DNA of 39,997 nt, taken from assembly GCA_903854475.1 (NCBI GenBank), contig CAINWP010000026.1:1-39997 (forward strand), in the 5' to 3' direction. Positions 33,545 through 39,997 of the stretch are shown in pieces (position 1 is the stretch's first letter; each line of letters starts with the position of its first letter). Made by a program: the position numbers and the translations under genes. The notes beneath the pieces are model-generated. The model made no database searches. It was not told where the DNA came from and was given only the letters and a program-made list of their open reading frames with translations. The stretch comes from an uncultured Verrucomicrobiota bacterium (GTDB lineage Bacteria > Verrucomicrobiota > Verrucomicrobiia > Limisphaerales > UBA9464).

Positions 33545-34921
33545 ATGATTGGCCAACTGTTTAATACTCTCGCGAACTGCTTGAAGATTCCTGAACTTCG
33601 TTCTCGGATCCTCTTCACGGCACTGGTTCTAGCTGTGGCTCGAGTCATCGCATTGACTCCAGTTCCCGGTTTGGACGGTTCCAAGTTGGCGCTGTACTTC
33701 GCTGAGACGGCCAAGACTTCTGGTGGAGGGGTGTTTGGGCTTTATTCGATGTTCACCGGGGGCGCCCTCGAGCAGTGCGCCGTCGGAGCTTTGGGTATCA
33801 TGCCATACATCAGTGCCACGATCTTTATCCAATTGCTGACCGCTGTGGTCGCACCCCTTGGAAAGTTGGCTCGAGAAGAAGGTGGAAGAGCTAAGTTGGT
33901 GGCTTATGGACGCTATTTGACAGTTCTTCTCTGTTTGGGCCACGGTTTGATTGTGGCTCTCGGGTGGGAGAATCCCGAGAAAGCCTTCCAAGGGTTTTCC
34001 GGGTCTTTGGTCACGGCTGAGAATTTATGGCTTTACCGAATTCAGACGGTGATGATACTGACATGCGGTACACTCTTCATGATGTGGTTGGGTGAACAGA
34101 TCACTGAGCGTGGTATTGGTAATGGAGTGTCTCTGTTGATAACGGTGGGTATTCTTTCCCGGCTTCCCATGGCTGGAAAGTCCTTGGTTTCAATGTTTCA
34201 ACAAGAGAATTCCAAGTTCTTGCATCTCGTTCTGCTTGTTTTGGTTTTGGCTATTGTTGTAGCGGGAGTAGTCTTGATAACTCAGGGGCAGAGGAAGATT
34301 CCTGTTCAGTATGCCCAACGGGCGGTGGGTCGAAAAATTATGTCTGGTGGTACATCGTTCATGCCCCTGAGAGTCAATTATGCAGGTGTGATGCCTGTGA
34401 TCTTTGCTCAAGCGATCTTGATGTTTCCTGGAATGATTTTTGAAAAACTGGCAGCGATCTTACCTGCGGGTTTCGGCAAACAGGTTTCGATTTACATTGC
34501 CAGCCATTTGGGGCGACAGGGTTTTACCTATTTGTTCTTATATGGATTGATGATCTTGTTCTTTTCGTACTTCTGGGTTGCCACTCAGTTTAATGAGCTG
34601 CAGGTAGCGGATGACCTAAAAAAACACGGTGGGTATATACCAGGGGTTCGGCCGGGTACCGCAACGAGCGATTTCCTGCACAATACCATGAGTAGGATAA
34701 CTTTAGCCGGGGCTGTGTTTCTGGTGGTGATTGCAATCATCCCCACTGTGATGAGCGCGTACCTTAAGATCGATCCTTTGGTGGCTCAGTTTTTCGGAGG
34801 AACCTCGCTCTTGATCACGGTTGGTGTTCTTCTGGACACTATGCGTCAGATGGAGTCCTACCTGCTGATGAGGCATTACGATGGTTTCCTCAAAAAGGGT
34901 AAGGTCCGCGGTAGGGCTTGA
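33545..34921 (+). CDS. secY: Preprotein translocase subunit SecY
   Basis: SecY forms the inner-membrane protein-conducting channel. The 458 residues carry the expected ten transmembrane helices. Recognisable segments are the plug/TM2 region (YSMFTGGALEQCAVGALGIM, YISATIFIQLLTAV), ITERGIGNGVSLLITVGI and the C-terminal loop region PTVMSAYLKIDPLVAQFFGG. The gene lies in the usual place after rplO. adk, which normally follows, is missing. Confidence 0.97.
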   Translation: MIGQLFNTLANCLKIPELRSRILFTALVLAVARVIALTPVPGLDGSKLALYFAETAKTSGGGVFGLYSMFTGGALEQCAVGALGIMPYISATIFIQLLTAVVAPLGKLAREEGGRAKLVAYGRYLTVLLCLGHGLIVALGWENPEKAFQGFSGSLVTAENLWLYRIQTVMILTCGTLFMMWLGEQITERGIGNGVSLLITVGILSRLPMAGKSLVSMFQQENSKFLHLVLLVLVLAIVVAGVVLITQGQRKIPVQYAQRAVGRKIMSGGTSFMPLRVNYAGVMPVIFAQAILMFPGMIFEKLAAILPAGFGKQVSIYIASHLGRQGFTYLFLYGLMILFFSYFWVATQFNELQVADDLKKHGGYIPGVRPGTATSDFLHNTMSRITLAGAVFLVVIAIIPTVMSAYLKIDPLVAQFFGGTSLLITVGVLLDTMRQMESYLLMRHYDGFLKKGKVRGRA

Positions 34922-35017
34922 AGTTTTTTGTTCTTTGTCAGTTTCGGTTTCAGAGTCAGGGTGAATTGACTGAAAAAGCAGCTACTCACCTCAATCAGAT
35001 GAGAGAACGCTGAAATC

Positions 35018-35788
35018 ATGGGTCGACCGACTATCAAAACAGCCGATGAGATTCGGGCCATGAGGGCTGCAGGTCGAATCGCAAGCAAGGTGTTGCGTGG
35101 GGCTTCGATGATGGCTGCTCCGGGTTTAACCACCAGGGAACTAGATGTCGAGGTTGGTCGCCTGATAGCTTCCCATGGGGCTTCGAGTGCGTTTTTAGGT
35201 TATCGGGGTTTTCCCGGTCAGTGCTGTCTTTCGGTCAATGAGGCGGTGATTCATGGCATCGGCGATGGGCGAAGATTGCAGTTTGGAGACTTACTCAAGA
35301 TAGATGTTGGAGTTCGTCATCAAGGTTTCGTCGGCGACGTCGCCATGACCATGTTTGTCGGTGGTGGATCGGCTAAGTTCCAGAAGTTGCTGGATACTAC
35401 GGTTCAATCCCTGTATGAAGGGATATCCGCAGCGCAATCGGGCGCTCGGGTAGTCGATATCGGTCGGGCAGTCGAAAAGTGCGTTGTTGGTTCAGGTTAC
35501 GGTGTCGTTCGCGAATTTTGCGGGCACGGAGTGGGTCGGAACGTTCATGAGGAGCCTCAGGTTCCAAATTACGCCGATCTAAAATCCGTGACTCGACTTA
35601 AGAGTGGTATGACCATCGCCATCGAGCCAATGGTGACCATGGGGAGTTCGGCGGTGGAAATTTTAGATGACGGTTGGACGGTAGTCACACGGGATCGGCA
35701 GGTATCTGCCCATTTCGAACACACGGTGCTCATCACCGATTCTGGACCGGAAATTTTGACACGAGACGAAGAGAGTCACTTGTATTGA
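35018..35788 (+). CDS. map: Methionine aminopeptidase, type I
   Basis: MetAP removes initiator methionine after deformylation. The 256 residues contain all five metal ligands: D96 and D107 ([20 protein letters not shown]), H170 ([13 protein letters not shown]), E203 (AIEPMV) and E234 (AHFEHTVLI). H79 (VIHG) is also present. It sits between secY and rpmJ, 96 bp after secY; infA is not present between map and rpmJ. Confidence 0.97.
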   Translation: MGRPTIKTADEIRAMRAAGRIASKVLRGASMMAAPGLTTRELDVEVGRLIASHGASSAFLGYRGFPGQCCLSVNEAVIHGIGDGRRLQFGDLLKIDVGVRHQGFVGDVAMTMFVGGGSAKFQKLLDTTVQSLYEGISAAQSGARVVDIGRAVEKCVVGSGYGVVREFCGHGVGRNVHEEPQVPNYADLKSVTRLKSGMTIAIEPMVTMGSSAVEILDDGWTVVTRDRQVSAHFEHTVLITDSGPEILTRDEESHLY

Positions 35789-35807
35789 CGGGTTTAAGAT
35801 TTCGAAA

Positions 35808-35921
35808 ATGAAAGTCAGAGCTTCAGTTAAGAAACTTTGCGAGAACTGCAAAATGGTCAAACGCAAGGGCGTGATCCGTGTGATCTGCTCCAATGCGCGC
35901 CACAAGCAGCGGCAAGGCTGA
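35808..35921 (+). CDS. rpmJ: Ribosomal protein L36 (bL36)
   Basis: A 37-residue protein, [20 protein letters not shown] followed by [17 protein letters not shown], is encoded from the ATG at 35808. The zinc ligands C11, C14, C27 and H32 are intact, so this is the zinc-binding form. It is short enough to be missed by automatic calling. rpsM follows after 16 bp. Confidence 0.96.
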   Translation: MKVRASVKKLCENCKMVKRKGVIRVICSNARHKQRQG

Positions 35922-35937
35922 TCATAGGAAACGTTTT

Positions 35938-36324
35938 ATGCCACGAATCTTGGGAGTTGATATTCCTGCGGACAAGCGAATTGATATCGCGCTCCGCTAC
36001 ATCTACGGAATCGGTCCGGTTAATGCGCTCGAAATTTTGGAGCGCGCCAACATCGATCCGTCCGTTCGCGCAAAGTCCCTAAATGAGGGGCAACTGTCTT
36101 TGATCGTGAATGCGATACAAGACGGTAAGTATGTCACTGAGGGCGATCTTCGTCGTGAATTGGGCATGAACCTGAAGAGACTTCAGGCCATCAAGTCCTA
36201 CCGAGGTCAGCGTCATACCCGAAGCCTGCCCGTCCGCGGTCAGCGCACACAGACCAATTCCCGCACCCGCAAGGGTCCCCGCAAGACGGTGGGTGTTCAG
36301 AGAAACCCGACCGCCAAGTCTTAA
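35938..36324 (+). CDS. rpsM: Ribosomal protein S13 (uS13)
   Basis: S13 contacts tRNA and the subunit bridge in the 30S head. From the ATG at 35938 the 128 residues begin MPRILGVDIPADKRIDIALR and contain IYGIGPVNALEIL, LKRLQAIKSYRGQRHTRSLP and VRGQRTQTNSRTRKGPRK. The frame opens 15 codons further upstream inside rpmJ, but the conserved N-terminus fixes the start. Confidence 0.97.
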   Translation: MPRILGVDIPADKRIDIALRYIYGIGPVNALEILERANIDPSVRAKSLNEGQLSLIVNAIQDGKYVTEGDLRRELGMNLKRLQAIKSYRGQRHTRSLPVRGQRTQTNSRTRKGPRKTVGVQRNPTAKS

Positions 36325-36343
36325 TTTCATCGTTTAACTGATT

Positions 36344-36931
36344 ATGGCAGAAGAGACAAAGGCCAAAAAGGCCCCCAAGGCCGAGGCCGGTGAGGCAACC
36401 GCAGAGAAAGCCGCTCCCAAAGCGGCTACCAAGACCAAAAAGGCAACAGCCGAAGCACAAGGTGGTGCTCCTGCGGCAGCGGTTGCGCAGGCTCCGTTGG
36501 CGGCGGCTGCAGCACCGACGGCTGCAGACTTGCTCGGAGATGATCCTAATGCTAAGAAGATCATCCGTGCTAAAGGTGCCAAGAATATTACGGTGGGTGT
36601 TGCCCACGTGAAGGCTACCTTCAACAACACTCAGGTAACCATCACCGACCTACAGGGAAACCTGATCGGCTGGAGCACGGCCGGGCGAGTGGGATTCAAG
36701 GGTTCCCGCAAGAGCACTGCCTTCGCCGCCCAACAGGCTGCTCAGGACGCTGCGCGTCAGGCCATGTCTCATGGAATGCGTGAGATCGAGGTTCGAGTCA
36801 GCGGTCCTGGTTCAGGTCGCGAGTCAGCGATTCGAGCTCTGCAGGCAATCGGTCTTGAGATCACTGTCATAAAGGACGTTACTCCGGTGCCGCATAATGG
36901 TTGCCGTCCCCGCAAGAAACGCCGCGTGTAA
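36344..36931 (+). CDS. rpsK: Ribosomal protein S11 (uS11) with long Ala/Lys-rich N-terminal extension
   Basis: S11 lies on the 30S platform near the mRNA exit. The core from about residue 70 is standard: [56 protein letters not shown] and [13 protein letters not shown]. Before it is an additional stretch of about 66 residues of low complexity, first Lys/Ala/Glu-rich and then almost pure Ala/Pro. This makes 195 residues instead of about 130. There is no better internal Met before the core, so the extension appears to be translated. Confidence 0.96.
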   Translation: MAEETKAKKAPKAEAGEATAEKAAPKAATKTKKATAEAQGGAPAAAVAQAPLAAAAAPTAADLLGDDPNAKKIIRAKGAKNITVGVAHVKATFNNTQVTITDLQGNLIGWSTAGRVGFKGSRKSTAFAAQQAAQDAARQAMSHGMREIEVRVSGPGSGRESAIRALQAIGLEITVIKDVTPVPHNGCRPRKKRRV

Positions 36932-36955
36932 TTCAACTTTCAACTATCTCCGACA

Positions 36956-37564
36956 ATGGCTCGTTACACTGGTCCTCGCGTTCGCATCAGCCGCCGGCTG
37001 GGAACCCCGATTTTCGGCACCTCCAAATATTTGGAGCGCCGTCCCTATCCTCCTGGCGCCCATGGCCCTAAGTCTCGTCGCAAATACAGCGACTACGCCA
37101 TCGGTTTAATGGAGAAGCAGAAGCTACGCTTCTTCTATGGACTCCAAGAGAAGCAATTCCGCAATGTCTACGAACGGGCACTACGCATGCGTGGTGTGAC
37201 GGGCGAGAAGATGTTGCAGATCCTCGAGACTCGTCTTGACAACTTGGTCTATCATGCTGGGTTTGCTCTGACACGTCCGGCCGCTCGGCAGTTGGTGTGT
37301 CATGGACATGTCCGAGTGAATGGCCGCAAGGTGAGCATTCCTAGCTTCGCCGTGAAGGTGAACGATCTGATACAGGTCAAGGATCACGCTACCTCCAAGA
37401 CGATCGTCCAGAAGAATGTTGAGGGCTCGACTAGCCGTGTTGTTCCCGATTGGGTTCGGTTGGACCGGGAGTCTCTCTCGGCTGCCCTCCTGCGGGTTCC
37501 GGCTCGCGACGAGATTAACCCGATTGCTAACGAGCAAGCTGTCGTCGAATTTTATTCCCGCTAA
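36956..37564 (+). CDS. rpsD: Ribosomal protein S4 (uS4), zinc-free form
   Basis: S4 nucleates 30S assembly and, in E. coli, represses the alpha operon. The 202 residues begin MARYTGPRVRISRRLG, contain PYPPGAHG, and have the S4 RNA-binding domain RLDNLVYHAGFALTRPAARQ with HVRVNGRKVSIPS. The N-terminal cysteine cluster of zinc-binding forms is absent. Confidence 0.97.
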   Translation: MARYTGPRVRISRRLGTPIFGTSKYLERRPYPPGAHGPKSRRKYSDYAIGLMEKQKLRFFYGLQEKQFRNVYERALRMRGVTGEKMLQILETRLDNLVYHAGFALTRPAARQLVCHGHVRVNGRKVSIPSFAVKVNDLIQVKDHATSKTIVQKNVEGSTSRVVPDWVRLDRESLSAALLRVPARDEINPIANEQAVVEFYSR

Positions 37565-37604
37565 ACGGACTGGTCGCCGATTCGATCAAAAAAGCAATTA
37601 TACG

Positions 37605-37644
37605 GAATCGCATTCCTCGGTGGGAATTCTTTGGAATGCGGTTC
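37605..37644 (+). promoter_or_regulatory. 12-bp hairpin in the rpsD-rpoA spacer
   Basis: GAATCGCATTCC (37605-37616) pairs with GGAATGCGGTTC (37633-37644) through twelve consecutive pairs including one G-U; the loop is 16 bases. It ends 24 bases before the rpoA ATG and has no T-run. It may be an RNA processing, attenuation or translational control site for rpoA-rplQ. That role is inferred from position only. Confidence 0.5.
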
Positions 37645-37668
37645 AGATTAAAATTGCACCCATAAAAT

Positions 37669-38679
37669 ATGCCTGTTCGCTTAGGACGCTTCGAGATGCC
37701 GAAGCGGTTGTCCAAAGAGGAGTCAACCGCGACGGATGTCTACGCCAAATTCATTGCCGAGCCATTTGAGACCGGCTACGGACACACGATCGGTAATTCG
37801 ATCCGCCGTGTTCTGTTGTCTTCTCTAGAGGGTGCTGCCATCACTTCAGTCAAGATTGACGGAGCGATGCATGAGTTCACTACCGTTGATGGCGCTGTCG
37901 AGGACGTCACTGACATTGTTCTGAACCTCAAGCAGGTTAAGTTCAAAGCCCACTCCCGCGAGCCTCAGTCATTGTTGCTCTCGGTAAACCGGGAAGGAGC
38001 AGTGACCGCAGCGGATATCGAGCTCAATCAGAACATTGAGATCGTGAATCCAGGTCAACTTATCTGCACTCTGGATCGTAAGAAGAAGCTTGAGATTGAA
38101 TTGGAAGTTCGCGTTGGTCGAGGCTTTTGCCCGGGCGACGAAAACAAGAAAATCGACCAACCGATTGGCGTGATCGCCATTGATTCGCTTTTCTCTCCTG
38201 TGACTCGTGTTCGCTATGCAGTTGAGGCTGCCCGTGTTGGCCAGCGGACCGATTACGACAAGCTGATTATCGAAATCTGGACGGACGGTCGGATTTCTCC
38301 TGACGATGCGTTGACGCAGGCGTCAGCTATTCTTCAACACCATCTGGATGTCTTTGTTGGTTACGACAAGAACGCCGTTGAGTTCGAGATTGAGGTCAAG
38401 CCTCAGGACGACGAGAAAGCTAAGCTCAAGAAGTTGCTCAATATGAGCGTAAACGAGATTGAGCTGAGTGTGCGTGCAGCCAATTGCCTTAACAACGCCA
38501 ATATAACCTCGGTCGGTCAGTTGGCTATGAAGTCGGAGCAAGAGATGCTCAAATACCGGAACTTCGGCAAGAAGTCGTTGAACGAGATCAAGGAGAAGCT
38601 CACCGGCTTAAACCTGACTCTCGGAATGAATATTGATCCGGCTCTATTGGAGACGCCGGTGGAAAACAAAAATCCTTAA
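37669..38679 (+). CDS. rpoA: RNA polymerase alpha subunit
   Basis: Alpha dimerises to nucleate core RNA polymerase assembly. The 336 residues have the N-terminal assembly domain (FIAEPFETGYGHTIGNSIRR, VLLSSLEGAAITSVKIDGA) and, after a linker, the C-terminal DNA- and activator-binding domain from about 265. The latter contains LSVRAANCLNNANITSVGQL and YRNFGKKSLNEIKEKLTGL. No Shine-Dalgarno is visible before the ATG. Confidence 0.97.
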   Translation: MPVRLGRFEMPKRLSKEESTATDVYAKFIAEPFETGYGHTIGNSIRRVLLSSLEGAAITSVKIDGAMHEFTTVDGAVEDVTDIVLNLKQVKFKAHSREPQSLLLSVNREGAVTAADIELNQNIEIVNPGQLICTLDRKKKLEIELEVRVGRGFCPGDENKKIDQPIGVIAIDSLFSPVTRVRYAVEAARVGQRTDYDKLIIEIWTDGRISPDDALTQASAILQHHLDVFVGYDKNAVEFEIEVKPQDDEKAKLKKLLNMSVNEIELSVRAANCLNNANITSVGQLAMKSEQEMLKYRNFGKKSLNEIKEKLTGLNLTLGMNIDPALLETPVENKNP

Positions 38680-38691
38680 CCTGACTGAATT

Positions 38692-39225
38692 ATGCGCCAC
38701 CTTAAGCGCAACAAGAAACTGGGTCGCAAAGGCGACCACCGAAATGCCATGCTGGCCAACTTGGTGAGTTCTCTCATCAAGCACAAGCGCGTCACCACAA
38801 CCTTGGCCAAGGCTAAAGCGGCCCGACCGGTCGCTGAGAAGCTCCTGACTTTGGGAAAACTCGCCAACGAGGCTCTCGCTGCAGCGAGTTCAACCTCCGA
38901 TGCCGCGGGAAAGGCGAAGGCCACCGCTGCCAACGTTCATAATCGCCGTTTGGTGGCCGCTCGCTTGCGTCAACAGGCTCGCAGCCATTTCAAGGGCACA
39001 CCGACTACCAAGGGTAAGGATCTACGTGAGGCCTGGAAACAGGAACATGATGTCGTTCATATCCTGTGCGACACGATCGCTCCGGCTTTTATGAGCCGTA
39101 AGGGTGGCTACACTAGGATTCTACGCTTGGGTCAACGTCAGGGTGATGCTGGGCAATTAGCTATCTTGGAATGGGTTGATTTCACCGCGGTGCCTGAGGC
39201 AGCGGCTCCGGCGCCAACCGCCTGA
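38692..39225 (+). CDS. rplQ: Ribosomal protein L17 (bL17), enlarged
   Basis: L17 lies near the tunnel exit. The start (MRHLKRNKKLGRKGDHRNAM, SSLIKHKRVTTTLAKAKAAR) and the core SRKGGYTRILRLGQRQGDAG are typical. The protein has 177 residues against about 120-130 in E. coli. The excess comes from an Ala-rich insert after LTLGKLA, a charged insert around FKGTPTTKGKDLREAWKQEH and an Ala/Pro tail. It is the last gene of the ribosomal run and is followed by a terminator. Confidence 0.96.
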   Translation: MRHLKRNKKLGRKGDHRNAMLANLVSSLIKHKRVTTTLAKAKAARPVAEKLLTLGKLANEALAAASSTSDAAGKAKATAANVHNRRLVAARLRQQARSHFKGTPTTKGKDLREAWKQEHDVVHILCDTIAPAFMSRKGGYTRILRLGQRQGDAGQLAILEWVDFTAVPEAAAPAPTA

Positions 39226-39248
39226 ATCAAGCCAAAAGGCTTAGAGGT

Positions 39249-39307
39249 TTGAGAATTTATTTCTCAACGATACGCAACAGAGCCGCCCCATAAAGGGCGG
39301 TTTTTTT
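39249..39307 (+). terminator. Tandem stem-loops ending the ribosomal operon
   Basis: A first hairpin TTGAGAA/TTCTCAA (39249-39255, 39261-39267) is followed by a classic intrinsic terminator: CCGCCC (39283-39288) and GGGCGG (39295-39300) with loop CATAAA, then seven T residues (39301-39307). It lies directly after rplQ. Confidence 0.93.
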
Positions 39308-39459
39308 ATTGTGCGCCCGGCAGGGCGCACCCCCTGTGGAAGCATGAAATTCAATCGTCAGCGTCATCCGAGGCATCTCCCCGCATAGGTGCCATAGTTT
39401 GCTTAGTATGACGTTTATGCAGCTGATTTAGGGGCGAGGGTATGCGCATGTCTCCAGTT

Positions 39460-39690
39460 TTACGGTAGGAGGGCGACTAGCTGACGGTTGGTCATCGAAG
39501 GCAGGCGGTTCAGGACATCCTTGAGGTAGGCATACGGATAGATTCCCGGCCGACGGTAGACTCGATCACCGGCCCCGGCTTCTCCGACGAACAACCAGTT
39601 CCGCTTACCCAGCGCCGTGGGCCGGATCGCATTATCGACATGGTTGTTGTCGACCTCAACACGTCCGTCGGTGGTGAACTTGTTCACCTC
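39460..39690 (-). pseudogene. Decayed C-terminal fragment of an IS66-family transposase
   Basis: The translated fragment reads KFTTDGRVEVDNNHVDNAIR, ALGKRNWLFVGEAGAGDRVY and PYAYLKDVLNRLPSMT. This matches the C-terminal end of IS66 TnpC (DDE family), including the DNN...ENAIRP and GRKNWLF blocks. The expected segment between GA...R and PYAYL (normally about 18 residues with LIETC-like text) is shortened, and no transposase sequence is recognisable upstream of 39690, where the frame continues into unrelated codons. It is a remnant, not an active element. GTATGCGCATG at 39440-39450 could be the old terminal repeat, but that is uncertain. Confidence 0.75.
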
Positions 39691-39997
39691 AGACTCTGGC
39701 TGGTTTTGACCGCCCGCTGACACGACGACTTTGCCTGCGATGAGAAAGCCCCGAACTTTCGATACGAGACCGACGAAAATCAGGGGTTTTATGCAGTTTC
39801 TTAATCTTACGAAACACCTTGATTGCACCTTAACGCTTCTCAAGTGTCACCGGTGCAAATTCTGTCGACGCCGAGGATCGACCCCGCTTGGCACTAGAAA
39901 GGTCTCCAAGCCGCCCCGATCTTGGGAGCGTGGCTACCCACTGAAAGTAGCGAGAAACCAAAACAAGCGTCCCTGTAAAAAGTCTGTCGGGACGGAC
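39691..39997. other. 307-bp region at the right edge without a recognised gene
   Basis: I see no gene. Near the edge, CGTCCC (39968-39973) and GGGACG (39989-39994) form a small hairpin preceded by CAAG. The string CAAGCGTCCCTG loosely resembles IS66 terminal repeats, which begin GTAAGCG. The area may therefore be IS debris continuing beyond the window. Confidence 0.4.

Noticed and set aside
39691-39843. Upstream part of the minus-strand frame that contains the IS66 fragment
   Set aside because: The first 50 or so residues do not resemble IS66 transposases, so they were not included in the remnant.

Overview
The window looks like a chromosomal segment of a Verrucomicrobiota bacterium, probably of the Pedosphaera/Limisphaera side. 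This is inferred from the combination of gene families, not from a database search. The markers are a type II pseudopilin with an H-x9-(D/E)G tail, a DUF1080 (3-keto-disaccharide hydrolase-like) secreted protein, Tat-exported Gfo/Idh/MocA oxidoreductases, a planctomycete-type cytochrome fused to a SUMF1 domain, and PVC-like extensions on ribosomal proteins S5, S11 and L17.

Layout. 1-90 is a tandem array of 18-bp units that runs off the left edge. 180-4335 holds glgB and dnaG, followed by a tRNA-Glu(CTC) with its own promoter and a gene-poor stretch with a structured palindromic repeat. 5282-8795 holds a secreted DUF1080 protein, an Hsp20 chaperone with a strong terminator, and the glnK-amtB ammonium pair. 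8882-14700 (minus strand) is an accessory, mostly exported set: two Gfo/Idh/MocA proteins, a periplasmic rhodanese, a cytochrome/SUMF1 fusion and a pseudopilin. 14813-26143 is housekeeping: ruvA, a DUF374 acyltransferase, def, then rpmH-rnpA-yidD-yidC-khpB-mcsA-mcsB, then trpB, a prfC remnant, mutY and RNase HIII.

26357-39225 is one long ribosomal-protein run: rplB-rpsS-rplV-rpsC-rplP-rpmC-rpsQ-rplN-rplX-rplE-rpsN-rpsH-rplF-rplR-rpsE-rplO-secY-map-rpmJ-rpsM-rpsK-rpsD-rpoA-rplQ. It ends at a clear intrinsic terminator. It lacks the usual head of the S10 operon (rpsJ, rplC, rplD, rplW) and also rpmD, adk and infA. Beyond it lies a decayed IS66 transposase end.

I did not find a convincing new defence or mobile system. 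The observations most worth following up are: the C-terminal half of release factor 3 lying directly against mutY with no GTPase domain; the ribosomal cluster starting at rplB behind a structured leader that contains an in-frame 7-codon mini-ORF; a 12-bp hairpin before rpoA; the duplicated cytochrome/SUMF1 fusion beside Tat-exported oxidoreductases; exact 11- and 13-bp tandem duplications across the stop codons of amtB and rplN; and a repeat family shared by the array at position 1 and a palindrome near 6.1 kb.
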